DNA from: Sulfolobales archaeon
GTDB taxonomy: Archaea > Thermoproteota > Thermoprotei_A > Sulfolobales > NBVN01
Assembly (NCBI GenBank): GCA_026413885.1
Contig: JAOAKA010000004.1
Location: forward strand, 21,415 to 85,414
Length of the DNA stretch: 64,000 nucleotides
Direction of reading: 5' to 3'
The number at the start of each line of letters is the position of its first letter. The first letter of the stretch is position 1. This document shows, piece after piece, positions 16,443-24,109 of this stretch. The notes beneath the pieces were generated by a model. That model had not been told where the DNA came from. It did no database searches and saw only the letters and a program-made list of their open reading frames with translations. The translations under genes and the position numbers were made by a program.

Positions 16443-18095
16443 CTAACTACCCTGATCTACCCCAGTTTCTAATTCACTTACCACTGAGAAGTCTTTTCTC
16501 TTCTTCGAATGAATCTCTTCAGCCGTTCCTCTAGTGACTACTTCGTAGAGCTTCGCGACTTTGCCTGGAGTAGGTCTAAGTAGGCGACCCAGTCTCTGCA
16601 CGAACTGCCTCGGCGATGAAGTTCCAGCAACTAAGATACCTACACTTGCGTCAGGTATATCTAGTCCTTCGTCTCCAACAGTAGTAACTACTAGAATTCC
16701 CTCTCTACCTTCTTTAAATGTCCTCAGTATCTCCTCTCTTTTAGATGCTTCTGTTTCACCGGTTAGGAGTAGGCCTCCGACTTCTCTAGCTATCTCTCGA
16801 GCTAAGTCCACGTAGTGAGCGAAGACAATGATCTTAGACCCACTCTCTTTTTCAACGATCTCTCTGACTTTCTCTACCTTAGATTTACTCGTCTGAACTA
16901 TCTTCCTCATCTCTGTAACTAACTTGAGGGCTTCGATAGCTCTCTCATCCCCCTTTCTAGCAGCTTCGAGAATCTCCTCAAACTTCACGTCACCGACCAA
17001 GTTCTTGAACTTCTTCTTAAGCTCTAGGTACTTCCTCTTTTCATCTGGTTTAAGACCGACTTTAACGGTCACTATCTCGTGTCGAGCTAGATATCCTGCT
17101 TCTGCGAGTTCTATAGGTGATTTATAGTAGACTACCCCACCCATTAGTGGGAACAGTTCGATGTGTCTTCCATCTTCTCTATAAGGAGTTGCTGAGAGCC
17201 CCAGTCTTTTAGGTGCTGGCGATCCGAGTGCTATACGCTTAAACTTATCTGCTGGTAGGTGGTGAACTTCATCTATTACTAGAAGACTGAAGTAGGGAGT
17301 TAGCTTACTCATATATCTAAATGCGGATTGATACGTAGCTATGGTGATAGGTGCTATTCTCTTCTGCTCGGAGTAGTAGAAGCCCACGAACTCTAGAGGT
17401 ATGGTGGAGGTTTTAGCTATTTCTTCGTACCACTGCTTTACGTGGTCCTTAGTTATAACGACTATCAGTGTTCTCTCCTTAGCCTCCACGATAGCCGCTA
17501 TAGCTATTAGAGTTTTACCGGAACCCGTTGGGAGAGCCACTATACCTCTACACCCGTTTTTCACCCACCTCTCTAGAGACTCTCTCTGATAGTCTCTGAG
17601 AGAAACCTTTAGATCTGCTGGAATATCTAGTTTAACTCTACTCAAAAACCCGGTTCTATCAACAACAGCTACACCACGTCTTCTAAGCACCTCCACGAAA
17701 TTTGTGTAGTACATAGGGTGTAGTAGAAAGACTCTTCCATCGCGGAAGTATCTAGGCTTGAACTCCGAGAGGGCTTCTCTCAATTCATCACTTAAGAAGA
17801 AATTGAATTTAACGTACACATAGTTCGATTGATAACTTAATTCAGCTATTCTCCCAGATCTCTGGAGTAAGTCCCTCAGGTATCCCTCATCAAATTCAGC
17901 TTCGATATCTGTGAGAAAAGCTACTACATCTTCTAAATCCTCTCCCTCACGCATAATCTTAGCTAGGTTCAACTTGAAGATAGAGCATCTCTCACTGCGA
18001 CCAATGTAGTCAGCATACTTCAATATCTCTTTAAACTCTTCTTCAGATAGCCATCTACATACACGCACTTCTAGAGATTTCAATCTATTTACCAC
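16443..18095 (-). CDS. xpb: XPB/Rad25-type DNA helicase
   Basis: A superfamily 2 helicase, 550 residues. Seen: N-terminal damage-recognition-like domain, Walker A ALPTGSGKT, DEVHH box, SATPYREDGR (which carries the RED motif of XPB) and QRLGRLLRP motif VI. In Crenarchaeota XPB often sits beside the nuclease gene bax1; here the upstream neighbour is a small membrane protein gene instead, 25 bases away on the same strand. Role: unwinding in repair or transcription-linked processes. Confidence 0.93.
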   Translation of the reverse strand: MVNRLKSLEVRVCRWLSEEEFKEILKYADYIGRSERCSIFKLNLAKIMREGEDLEDVVAFLTDIEAEFDEGYLRDLLQRSGRIAELSYQSNYVYVKFNFFLSDELREALSEFKPRYFRDGRVFLLHPMYYTNFVEVLRRRGVAVVDRTGFLSRVKLDIPADLKVSLRDYQRESLERWVKNGCRGIVALPTGSGKTLIAIAAIVEAKERTLIVVITKDHVKQWYEEIAKTSTIPLEFVGFYYSEQKRIAPITIATYQSAFRYMSKLTPYFSLLVIDEVHHLPADKFKRIALGSPAPKRLGLSATPYREDGRHIELFPLMGGVVYYKSPIELAEAGYLARHEIVTVKVGLKPDEKRKYLELKKKFKNLVGDVKFEEILEAARKGDERAIEALKLVTEMRKIVQTSKSKVEKVREIVEKESGSKIIVFAHYVDLAREIAREVGGLLLTGETEASKREEILRTFKEGREGILVVTTVGDEGLDIPDASVGILVAGTSSPRQFVQRLGRLLRPTPGKVAKLYEVVTRGTAEEIHSKKRKDFSVVSELETGVDQGS

Positions 18096-18120
18096 TAAAC
18101 CATGTGTACGAGAATTTAAT

Positions 18121-18468
18121 TTAACTACTCAACTCCTCCGCAGCAGAGTTTTTTGCTATTATATCGCCATCACTAAGTAGCACTAGAGGCTCTTCGATTT
18201 CGACTTCAGTGCTAGTATCTACAGTAGTCTTTAGTACGACTGTTAGTATTAGGTAGTCACCTACCTTACTGACCTTAACCTTTCTAACTATACTGCGAGT
18301 TAGTATATCAGGTAGAACTTCACCATGTTTCAATGATTTCACAGTGTTGTTAGACTTTCTAGCTGCGCTAAGTAGTCTGAAGGACAGTAGTCTACCTAGA
18401 CTCGCAGTAACTGCTAATACGGCTAGTAGCAATAGCGCTAATACTGACGTGTAATCCAGTTCTAACAC
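18121..18468 (-). CDS. small single-pass membrane protein, unknown
   Basis: A 115-residue protein with one hydrophobic helix (about residues 8-30, LALLLLAVLAVTASLG) followed by a basic segment and a small beta-rich domain. No family recognised. It is upstream of xpb on the same strand with 25 bases between, so they may be co-transcribed. GTG start. Orientation would place the C-terminal domain most likely in the cytoplasm by the positive-inside rule. Confidence 0.5.
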   Translation of the reverse strand: MLELDYTSVLALLLLAVLAVTASLGRLLSFRLLSAARKSNNTVKSLKHGEVLPDILTRSIVRKVKVSKVGDYLILTVVLKTTVDTSTEVEIEEPLVLLSDGDIIAKNSAAEELSS

Positions 18469-18580
18469 CGAGTGAGCTACTCTAGAACATGACTACTTTA
18501 AAGCTGTAAGCAAAATAAAGTAGATTGTCTACTCTCAGTAGCTGCCTATAACGGCGGTGCTACCATGAGGTAGCAGAAAA

Positions 18581-18590
18581 GCTTATAAGG
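18581..18590 (+). promoter_or_regulatory. promoter (TATA box) of alba
   Basis: gcttataagg after an A-rich BRE (gcagaaaa). Its centre is about 46 bases before the ATG, giving a leader near 20 bases that includes the ribosome binding site aggtggt. Confidence 0.6.
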
Positions 18591-18630
18591 TAATGTTTAT
18601 TTAACATGTGAAACAAAACAGGTGGTATAG

Positions 18631-18924
18631 ATGAGTGGTCCAACACCCGCAGCTACAAACGTAATCCTAGTAGGAAAGAAGCCGGTAATGAACTACGTAA
18701 TGGCTACTCTAACTCTACTGCACCAGGGAGTGCCGGAGATAGTGATTAAGGCTAGAGGTAGAGCTATCAGCAAGGCTGTTGATGCAGTGGAGATAGTGAG
18801 AAGCAGGTTCCTACCCGACAGAGTAGAAATTAGAGATATAAGAATCGGAAGCCAGGTACTATCTACTAGCGAAGGCAGACAGTCTAGAGTATCTACTATC
18901 GAGATAGTACTAGCGCGAAGGTAA
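18631..18924 (+). CDS. alba: chromatin protein Alba
   Basis: A 97-residue Alba (Sac10b) protein that coats DNA and RNA. Motifs: [16 protein letters not shown] with the lysine pair known as the acetylation site in Sulfolobus Alba, then [19 protein letters not shown] and a C-terminal strand [11 protein letters not shown]. It has a strong promoter, as expected for an abundant protein. It precedes the hexulose-phosphate synthase gene by 44 bases. Confidence 0.96.
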   Translation: MSGPTPAATNVILVGKKPVMNYVMATLTLLHQGVPEIVIKARGRAISKAVDAVEIVRSRFLPDRVEIRDIRIGSQVLSTSEGRQSRVSTIEIVLARR

Positions 18925-18968
18925 GACCTACACGACTCTCTAGTCGTAAAGCTAAGCAGTGTTTTTAG

Positions 18969-19646
18969 ATGAAGATAGGAGACCTAAAGCTCCCCGCACT
19001 CCAAGTCGCACTCGACTTCACCTCGATGGAGGAAGCTCTCCGAATCCTATCTGAGATATACGACTTAGAGCTTGGAGTAGTTGAGGTTGGGACACCCCTC
19101 ATTAAATCTCAAGGAATGAGGTCTGTTGTCGAGATAAGGAATTTCGTTAGAGAGACTCCAGTTCTCGCAGACACTAAGACTGTTGATGTTGGTGCTCTAG
19201 AAGCGGAACTAGCTATAAGAAGTGGAGCAGACTTCATGACTACTCTAGCACTAGCTGATGATGTCGTTATCGAGTCTGCGTTGAGAGCTTCGAGGAGTCT
19301 TGGTGGTGATGTTGTTGTTGACTTCATAGGGTTTAGAGGAGATATCTTAGCTAGAGCGCGAGAACTAGCTAGCATCGGAGTACGAGCAGTGAACATTCAC
19401 GTAGGTATAGATGTACAGAGGTCTCTCGGACTTACTGCTGCTAGTTTACGTGATATGGTGAGACGTCTCTCACTAGAAGTAGGCGATCTAGTCATATCTG
19501 TAAGTGGTGGTATCAGACCGGGGGACATACCCGCACTTCTAGATTCTGGAGCACGTATCATCGTAGTTGGAGGAGCAATAACTAAATCTCCAAGTCCGAG
19601 GAAGGTAGCTGAAGCATGTTTGAAAGCTCTCAAGCACTCTCTCTGA
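18969..19646 (+). CDS. hps: 3-hexulose-6-phosphate synthase (OMP decarboxylase superfamily)
   Basis: A 225-residue TIM barrel with the superfamily signature LADTKTVD (D-x-K-x-x-D) and C-terminal phosphate sites SVSGGI and VVGGAIT. In Archaea without the oxidative pentose phosphate pathway, the enzyme works in reverse to supply ribulose 5-phosphate from fructose 6-phosphate together with a phospho-hexulose isomerase; no isomerase gene is in the window. This pentose supply would feed the purine operon. Orotidine decarboxylase is the main alternative, but the ADTKTVDVG variant favours HPS. Confidence 0.82.
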   Translation: MKIGDLKLPALQVALDFTSMEEALRILSEIYDLELGVVEVGTPLIKSQGMRSVVEIRNFVRETPVLADTKTVDVGALEAELAIRSGADFMTTLALADDVVIESALRASRSLGGDVVVDFIGFRGDILARARELASIGVRAVNIHVGIDVQRSLGLTAASLRDMVRRLSLEVGDLVISVSGGIRPGDIPALLDSGARIIVVGGAITKSPSPRKVAEACLKALKHSL

Positions 19647-19727
19647 ATTCGCTGACTACGGTAGGTATTTCTCCACTTAGTCTACAAATATATTCCTAGT
19701 TAGTTACATCTCTGGGTGTGTTTGAGT

Positions 19728-20048
19728 ATGACTAGACTAACTAAGCTAATACTAGTAACAGCAGACCACCACCCACTCCATAAGTACTTTAAAGAGATAG
19801 CTGAAGAGTTAAGTAAGAAGTACGGAGTTCCTCTAGAGATTAGAGTTGAAGATTACTTATTCTTAATAGAGCATGGAGATACCGATGAATACGGAATGGC
19901 GTGGATACCTCAGATACTAGCTGAACTAGACTCTGGAGAAATATTTAAAGTGCTGACTAAGCCTATTCTAGACTCTATGGGTAATATTAGCAAGGAAAAC
20001 GATGTCAACGCTTCAATTAAGAGCATAGAGAGTGCTATCCCTAAGTAA
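19728..20048 (+). CDS. conserved-looking small protein of unknown function
   Basis: About 106 residues from the ATG at 19728 (MTRLTKLILVTADHHPLHKYF...); the ORF track starts 12 bases earlier at a GTG. The ATG is preceded by gggtgtg, which could be a ribosome binding site, while the box acaaatatatt near 19684 would allow a leaderless transcript starting near the GTG. The fold looks alpha/beta, with a conserved-looking HHPLHKYF segment and an acidic GDTDEYG loop. No family recognised. Confidence 0.6.
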   Translation: MTRLTKLILVTADHHPLHKYFKEIAEELSKKYGVPLEIRVEDYLFLIEHGDTDEYGMAWIPQILAELDSGEIFKVLTKPILDSMGNISKENDVNASIKSIESAIPK

Positions 20049-20068
20049 GTTAAAAGTGGTGTTTGAGC

Positions 20069-20608
20069 TTAAGTAGAGTACTTATTTCCATATTTATCTA
20101 GGTATACTATCTCCTCGAGAGGCTTTCTCGGTCTAGGCTGAGGTTTCTCAGCTGGGTAGCCCAGAGCTAGTATAGCTATAGGAACGTAGTTCTCTGGAAG
20201 CTCCAGAGTCTTCTGGATCTCCTCAATATTTCTAAGAGTTTGAATCCAGACGGTGCCGAGGCCCAGTGCGTGTGCTACAAGCATAACGTACACTGCGGCG
20301 TTAGCGCAGTCGACTTGATATGAAAATGGAGATGTATTCTTATCGCATGCTACGACAATTCCGATAGGTGCTCTTAGAAGTGGTATTGACCCTGCGTGAA
20401 TACCGGCTAGCTTTTCCTTTATCTTACCATCTTTTACTACAACAAAGATCCAGGGCTGTCTATTACCAGCACTCGGGGCGTACCTAGACGCATTCAATAT
20501 CTTCAGTACGACGTCATCTGGAACAGACTCCAACTTAAACTGTCTTATACTTCTTCTTGTAAGTAGAAACTCCAGTATATCTTCACTTCTACAGCTCAAT
20601 GCTATCAC
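20069..20608 (-). CDS. nitroreductase-family flavoprotein
   Basis: A 179-residue FMN-dependent oxidoreductase. Motifs: FLLTRRSIRQFK at the N terminus (FMN phosphate binding), YAPSAGNRQPW, DCANAAVYVMLVAHALGLGTVWI and ILALGYPAEKPQPRPRKPLEEIV, all typical of nitroreductases. Substrate unknown. GTG start. It diverges from deoxyhypusine synthase. Confidence 0.9.
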   Translation of the reverse strand: MIALSCRSEDILEFLLTRRSIRQFKLESVPDDVVLKILNASRYAPSAGNRQPWIFVVVKDGKIKEKLAGIHAGSIPLLRAPIGIVVACDKNTSPFSYQVDCANAAVYVMLVAHALGLGTVWIQTLRNIEEIQKTLELPENYVPIAILALGYPAEKPQPRPRKPLEEIVYLDKYGNKYST

Positions 20609-20628
20609 ATATAGATTAGGTGGGTGAG

Positions 20629-20639
20629 CATTTAAAACT
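20629..20639 (+). promoter_or_regulatory. promoter (TATA box) of the deoxyhypusine synthase gene
   Basis: gcatttaaaac is centred about 33 bases before the ATG, predicting a nearly leaderless transcript. A nearer box (gatataaa, just before the ATG) is too close to work for this start. Confidence 0.45.
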
Positions 20640-20666
20640 ACTGATCACTAGCTATAGTGATATAAA

Positions 20667-21701
20667 ATGGAGAGAAGCCCCTATCTAAGAGATAGACTTG
20701 AATCTATAGATGTGAAGTCTAGAAAGCTGAGTGAAATACTTCGAGAGATCTCTAAGACGGCATATCAAGGAAGAAAACTCGGCGAAGTTTACGAGATACT
20801 TTTGAAGATGTTCGAGGACCCGAAGATAACTGTCTTCATGGGGTTGGCCGGCTCTATGGGTCCTGGAGGTATGTGGAAGATTGTTAAGTGGTTTGTAGAT
20901 GAGGGATTCATCGATGTTCTTGTTTCAACTGGTGCTAATATATCTGAAGACATTGTGGAAGCTATGGGTTTCAGCTACTACAGAGGGTCTCCTTGTGTTG
21001 ATGACTACGAGTTACTTAAACATAAGATAGACCGCTTCTACGACGTCTATGTATCTGAGTTAGACTACAGAGTTATGGAGAATCTAATAGTGGAGTTCGT
21101 AAAGACTATCCCAGAAGGTATCTACTCAACACCGGAGTTCCTATACCTCTTCGGGAGGTTTCTAAATGGTAGAGGAATAGAGTCAATAGTTACTTCAGCC
21201 TACAGGTCTGGAGTACCTATATTCTCACCAGCATTAGTAGACTCAGGCTACGGTGTTGCTGCCGTTCTAGCTCTCAGAGAGGGAAGGAGAGTTGTGTTAG
21301 ACATGGTTAAAGACTTCGACCAACTCGTTAAAATAGCTGAGAAATCTGAGGAATCAGCTGTTATTTACGTAGGTGGGGGAGTTCCGAAAGACACAATAAA
21401 CTTAGTTACAGTAGTTCAAACACTTCTAGCAGAGAGGAGAGGCTCACACGACTACTATAAACCACATAAATTCGCAGTTCAGATAACTACAGACTTACCG
21501 CAGTGGGGCGGCCTCTCAGGAGCTACACTTGAAGAAGCGGTTAGCTGGGGGAAGACATCGCCTTGGGGTCTTAAAGCAACAGTTCACGTAGATGCTACTA
21601 TAGCGCTCCCGCTAATAGCACACGCACTAGCTGAAGAAGTAGTTACTAGAAGACCTAAGAAGAAACTCATTGAGCTGCTGCTACCGGAACTCGGCCGCTA
21701 G
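20667..21701 (+). CDS. dys: deoxyhypusine synthase
   Basis: Transfers the aminobutyl part of spermidine to a lysine of aIF5A. The 344-residue protein shows GLAGSMGPGGMW, VSTGANISEDIVEAMG (NAD site), VYVGGGVPKDTI-type loop and EEAVSWGKTSPWG, which holds the catalytic lysine (WGK). Its need for polyamine is notable because a SpeD-like gene 10 kb away appears to lack catalytic residues. Length normal for the family. Confidence 0.95.
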   Translation: MERSPYLRDRLESIDVKSRKLSEILREISKTAYQGRKLGEVYEILLKMFEDPKITVFMGLAGSMGPGGMWKIVKWFVDEGFIDVLVSTGANISEDIVEAMGFSYYRGSPCVDDYELLKHKIDRFYDVYVSELDYRVMENLIVEFVKTIPEGIYSTPEFLYLFGRFLNGRGIESIVTSAYRSGVPIFSPALVDSGYGVAAVLALREGRRVVLDMVKDFDQLVKIAEKSEESAVIYVGGGVPKDTINLVTVVQTLLAERRGSHDYYKPHKFAVQITTDLPQWGGLSGATLEEAVSWGKTSPWGLKATVHVDATIALPLIAHALAEEVVTRRPKKKLIELLLPELGR

Positions 21702-21940
21702 AATCTAGATCAACACTTACCTACCGCCGCAGGAATAACTTCAATACCGTCTATTTTATGGTGCTCTACACTCTCGATAGCTGTCCGTAGAGAGTGTTTT
21801 AGAAACCTTCGGTAAGTAAAGATATGCTGAAATTAGAATATATATTGGGATTTCAACTCTTATTCCCACATCTGCTAGACCTAAACTAATTAGCTTAAAG
21901 ACGTATCTTACAGCGAAATAAGTGTATATGGGGGACATCG
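21702..21940. other. 239-base intergenic region, possible gene remnant on the minus strand
   Basis: The minus strand has a 60-residue ORF (21756-21938) that is hydrophobic and without family. In another minus frame a 40-codon open stretch ends in IDGIEVIPAAVGKC before a stop near 21710, but it has no start codon. Neither is convincing as a gene; together they could be a frameshifted remnant. Upstream of 21941 I see no strong TATA box. Confidence 0.25.
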
Positions 21941-22573
21941 GTGTTTGAGATGGGGATTTCTTATAGATTTCGAACTAGCGATGCTGAATATTTAGCTATG
22001 AAAATTCACGAATTACTAAAGAATCTCGGTACATCTGAGCTAGACACTGTATACTTCTCTGAGGTCGTGGGATCTGTTGGTACTACATCTATAGCTCTAT
22101 ATCTATCGAAATCAAGTTTAGGTGTCCTAATTGCTGCTTCCGCCTGCGATAACGAGGAAAAGTGTCTTACCGGACCTACTAGAGAGATAATAGATGTCTC
22201 TCGAAAACTACTGAGAGAGATTAGAGACTTAATCGATGTCGTAAGAGTTGAGTATGTTGTTAAAGCTAAGCTAACTCTAGGTAGCGCCATTAGAAACTTA
22301 GTGAGACAATTAAAGATGGGTGGAATTGAGGTTTTAGATGGTGGTAGCTACGACGCCGGCTGGTACTCTGTTAAGACTTATAGAGGTAAGTACATAGTCT
22401 CTATGAAGAAGCTAGACGTAGTAATTACACTAGTTCAGGAAAAAACTGGTGGAGTAGCTAGTGTTCAAATAAGTGCTTCAAGAATACTGCAGAGAGCTAC
22501 CGAAGCTTCTGAAAATGAGTTCGCAGACTGTTTAAAAGCTGTTTCCCACATTATTGCTCACATAGTTAGCTAG
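21941..22573 (+). CDS. hypothetical protein, unknown
   Basis: A 210-residue alpha/beta protein without a motif I recognise. GTG start in the track; an ATG four codons in (21950) is an alternative. It has regular charged helices (REIIDVSRKLLREIRDLIDVVR) and a C-terminal ARILQRATEA-like helix, and no signal peptide, so it is cytoplasmic. It converges on the dolichol kinase-like gene with a four-base overlap of stop regions. Confidence 0.6.
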   Translation: MFEMGISYRFRTSDAEYLAMKIHELLKNLGTSELDTVYFSEVVGSVGTTSIALYLSKSSLGVLIAASACDNEEKCLTGPTREIIDVSRKLLREIRDLIDVVRVEYVVKAKLTLGSAIRNLVRQLKMGGIEVLDGGSYDAGWYSVKTYRGKYIVSMKKLDVVITLVQEKTGGVASVQISASRILQRATEASENEFADCLKAVSHIIAHIVS

Positions 22574-23334
22574 AGAAATCCTAAGACTCTACTCGCAACT
22601 AAGATTGCTAGAGTTGAAATCGTTATTAAGACATTGTCATCCATTAGTGGGGGTATCTCGTAGTGCTCCACAATACTCGCTACTACAGCAGCTATAACTC
22701 CCACAGATCCTGCGTAGAAAGCTCCTATGGGGAGTGCGACTAAAAACATCCCTAGATTTCCTATCCAAGACTTCGTTCTTCTCCTGTATACTGCGTTCCT
22801 TATTATTCCGGTTGCAGCATCTCCAAAGGACATGAATGCTATAGGTATAACTGCGTATATAGGACTGCCGAAGAGGAGCCATAGTATGAGAAGAGCTAGC
22901 CCCCAAGCAAAGCAGAAGTTTACTTCATACATATTATCTCTTACTTGAAACCAGTAGAAAAGTTTGCCGGATTTATGTGGAATATAGGTTATTACCGCTA
23001 GAATAAACGCAAATATCGCCGGTATTAGAGGTGAAGTAAATAAGTAAGGAACTGTGAGGCCTATCACACCTCCAGTTAAGATGTGGATTATCTTTCGATT
23101 ATAGTAGACTATGATATTATCGCTAAGCCCTCTCTTCTTCAGTAGTATGTAAATATACTTAGTGATTGCTAAAATCCCGAGCACATATAGGAAGAGAGGT
23201 AGAGCTATTAAAACCTCTGAAAATAGGTTTCTCGGCATGAGGTCACTGTATAAGCTGTCTACCACCTTAATTACCACATTAATCGCATAGGCGGAGTATA
23301 TAAGTATATTTAAACTAACTGTATAACTCAGCAT
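22570..23334 (-). CDS. membrane protein of the dolichol/phytol kinase (SEC59/VTE5) family
   Basis: A 254-residue protein with about seven membrane helices. Family marks: NRKIIHILTGG near residue 80, FMSFGDAATGIIRN and TKSWIGNLGMF, equivalent to the RK-x-x-H, GD-x-x-T/A-G and K-x-W-x-G-S motifs of CTP-dependent polyprenol kinases. It may phosphorylate a polyprenol or geranylgeraniol for lipid-carrier recycling. CDP-archaeol synthase is a related alternative. GTG/ATG start not certain. Confidence 0.72.
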   Translation of the reverse strand: MLSYTVSLNILIYSAYAINVVIKVVDSLYSDLMPRNLFSEVLIALPLFLYVLGILAITKYIYILLKKRGLSDNIIVYYNRKIIHILTGGVIGLTVPYLFTSPLIPAIFAFILAVITYIPHKSGKLFYWFQVRDNMYEVNFCFAWGLALLILWLLFGSPIYAVIPIAFMSFGDAATGIIRNAVYRRRTKSWIGNLGMFLVALPIGAFYAGSVGVIAAVVASIVEHYEIPPLMDDNVLITISTLAILVASRVLGFL

Positions 23335-23485
23335 AGAGATAGCTATCCTGCTTTAATCAATTTCTAGCTCACTCTCACTAAGCAAATTGATGGCATATAG
23401 ACGTAGACCATCCCCACGTAGAACCTGTCGGACTAACTGGCTAAGAGAACTAGTCCCCAGTATTTTAACGCGGTGTGAGACCTAG

Positions 23486-23497
23486 GGATATTTAAGG
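23486..23497 (+). promoter_or_regulatory. orphan TATA box
   Basis: ggatatttaagg after a purine-rich BRE-like stretch (cctaggg). Predicted transcription start is near 23517; no open frame follows before the next promoter. Confidence 0.4.
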
Positions 23498-23623
23498 CAT
23501 GTGTTTAAACATAATCTTTACTCTGTAGTTAGGTTAGGTCTTAATGCTCTAGCGTAGGCTGAATTCCATCTGTAGTCAGCTGAAATCTGACTATCGAGGA
23601 GTCAGCCAGAAATTTGTTATGAG

Positions 23624-23633
23624 TACTTAAATA
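23624..23633 (+). promoter_or_regulatory. promoter (TATA box) of the 23671 gene
   Basis: tacttaaata is centred about 42 bases before the ATG at 23671; the leader would include taggaga as a ribosome binding site. Confidence 0.45.
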
Positions 23634-23670
23634 CGTTCTGACAGAGTATTACAGTGTAGGAGAAATCTTG

Positions 23671-24051
23671 ATGATTAGTAATAAAAAACTACTTGCTGAA
23701 GCTGAAAAGGTGGGTAAGCTATTAGTCTGTGTTTCATCTCTTATTCAGCAAGGTCTTAGAAGTAGCTACCCGGGACTCAGCTCACTTCTTCTCCTAAGAT
23801 TTCGCCTACTGGGAATAGACCCACAAACAGGATTGATGAGTAATGTTGATGAATACATTAGAACACTAGTTCAGCTAGTAGGTGATGAAAAAACAGCTGA
23901 ATACATCCTCTACTCAGTACTTCCGAAGAAGAAAGTTTTTGAAAAAGTGATAAAGATCACGCTTTACGCTAGGAACGATGTGACTGAAGCTCTACTTAAG
24001 TTAATGCGAGAGTATGAGAAAGATATTAGAGCTGCTTGCGGAGATTTCTAA
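23671..24051 (+). CDS. small helical protein, unknown
   Basis: About 126 residues from ATG 23671 (the track begins one codon earlier at a TTG). Almost all helix by composition, with leucine-rich segments (SSLLLLRFRLLG) and charged ends (ALLKLMREYEKDIRAACGDF). No motif that I recognise. It has its own promoter and converges on ileS with 58 bases between stops. Confidence 0.6.
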   Translation: MISNKKLLAEAEKVGKLLVCVSSLIQQGLRSSYPGLSSLLLLRFRLLGIDPQTGLMSNVDEYIRTLVQLVGDEKTAEYILYSVLPKKKVFEKVIKITLYARNDVTEALLKLMREYEKDIRAACGDF

Positions 24052-24109
24052 TAAACTCTCTTAGATAGTCTTACCTACTACTAGCTTCAGATCGAGAAAA
24101 CTTATGTCT

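Larger units (their letters stand above)
23335..23670. other. 336-base intergenic region with an orphan promoter and repeated complementary segments
   Basis: No protein gene seen. It contains a strong TATA box at 23486-23497 with nothing coded in the next 150 bases, then segments tagtcag (23573-23579), ctgacta (23587-23593) and agtcag (23600-23605), of which the middle can pair with either neighbour. A second TATA box at 23624-23633 serves the gene at 23671. A small RNA between the two promoters is possible. Confidence 0.4.

Noticed and set aside
21756-21938. 60-residue minus-strand ORF
   Set aside because: No motif, hydrophobic AT-rich composition and no clear ribosome binding site; kept only as a possible remnant in the intergenic note.
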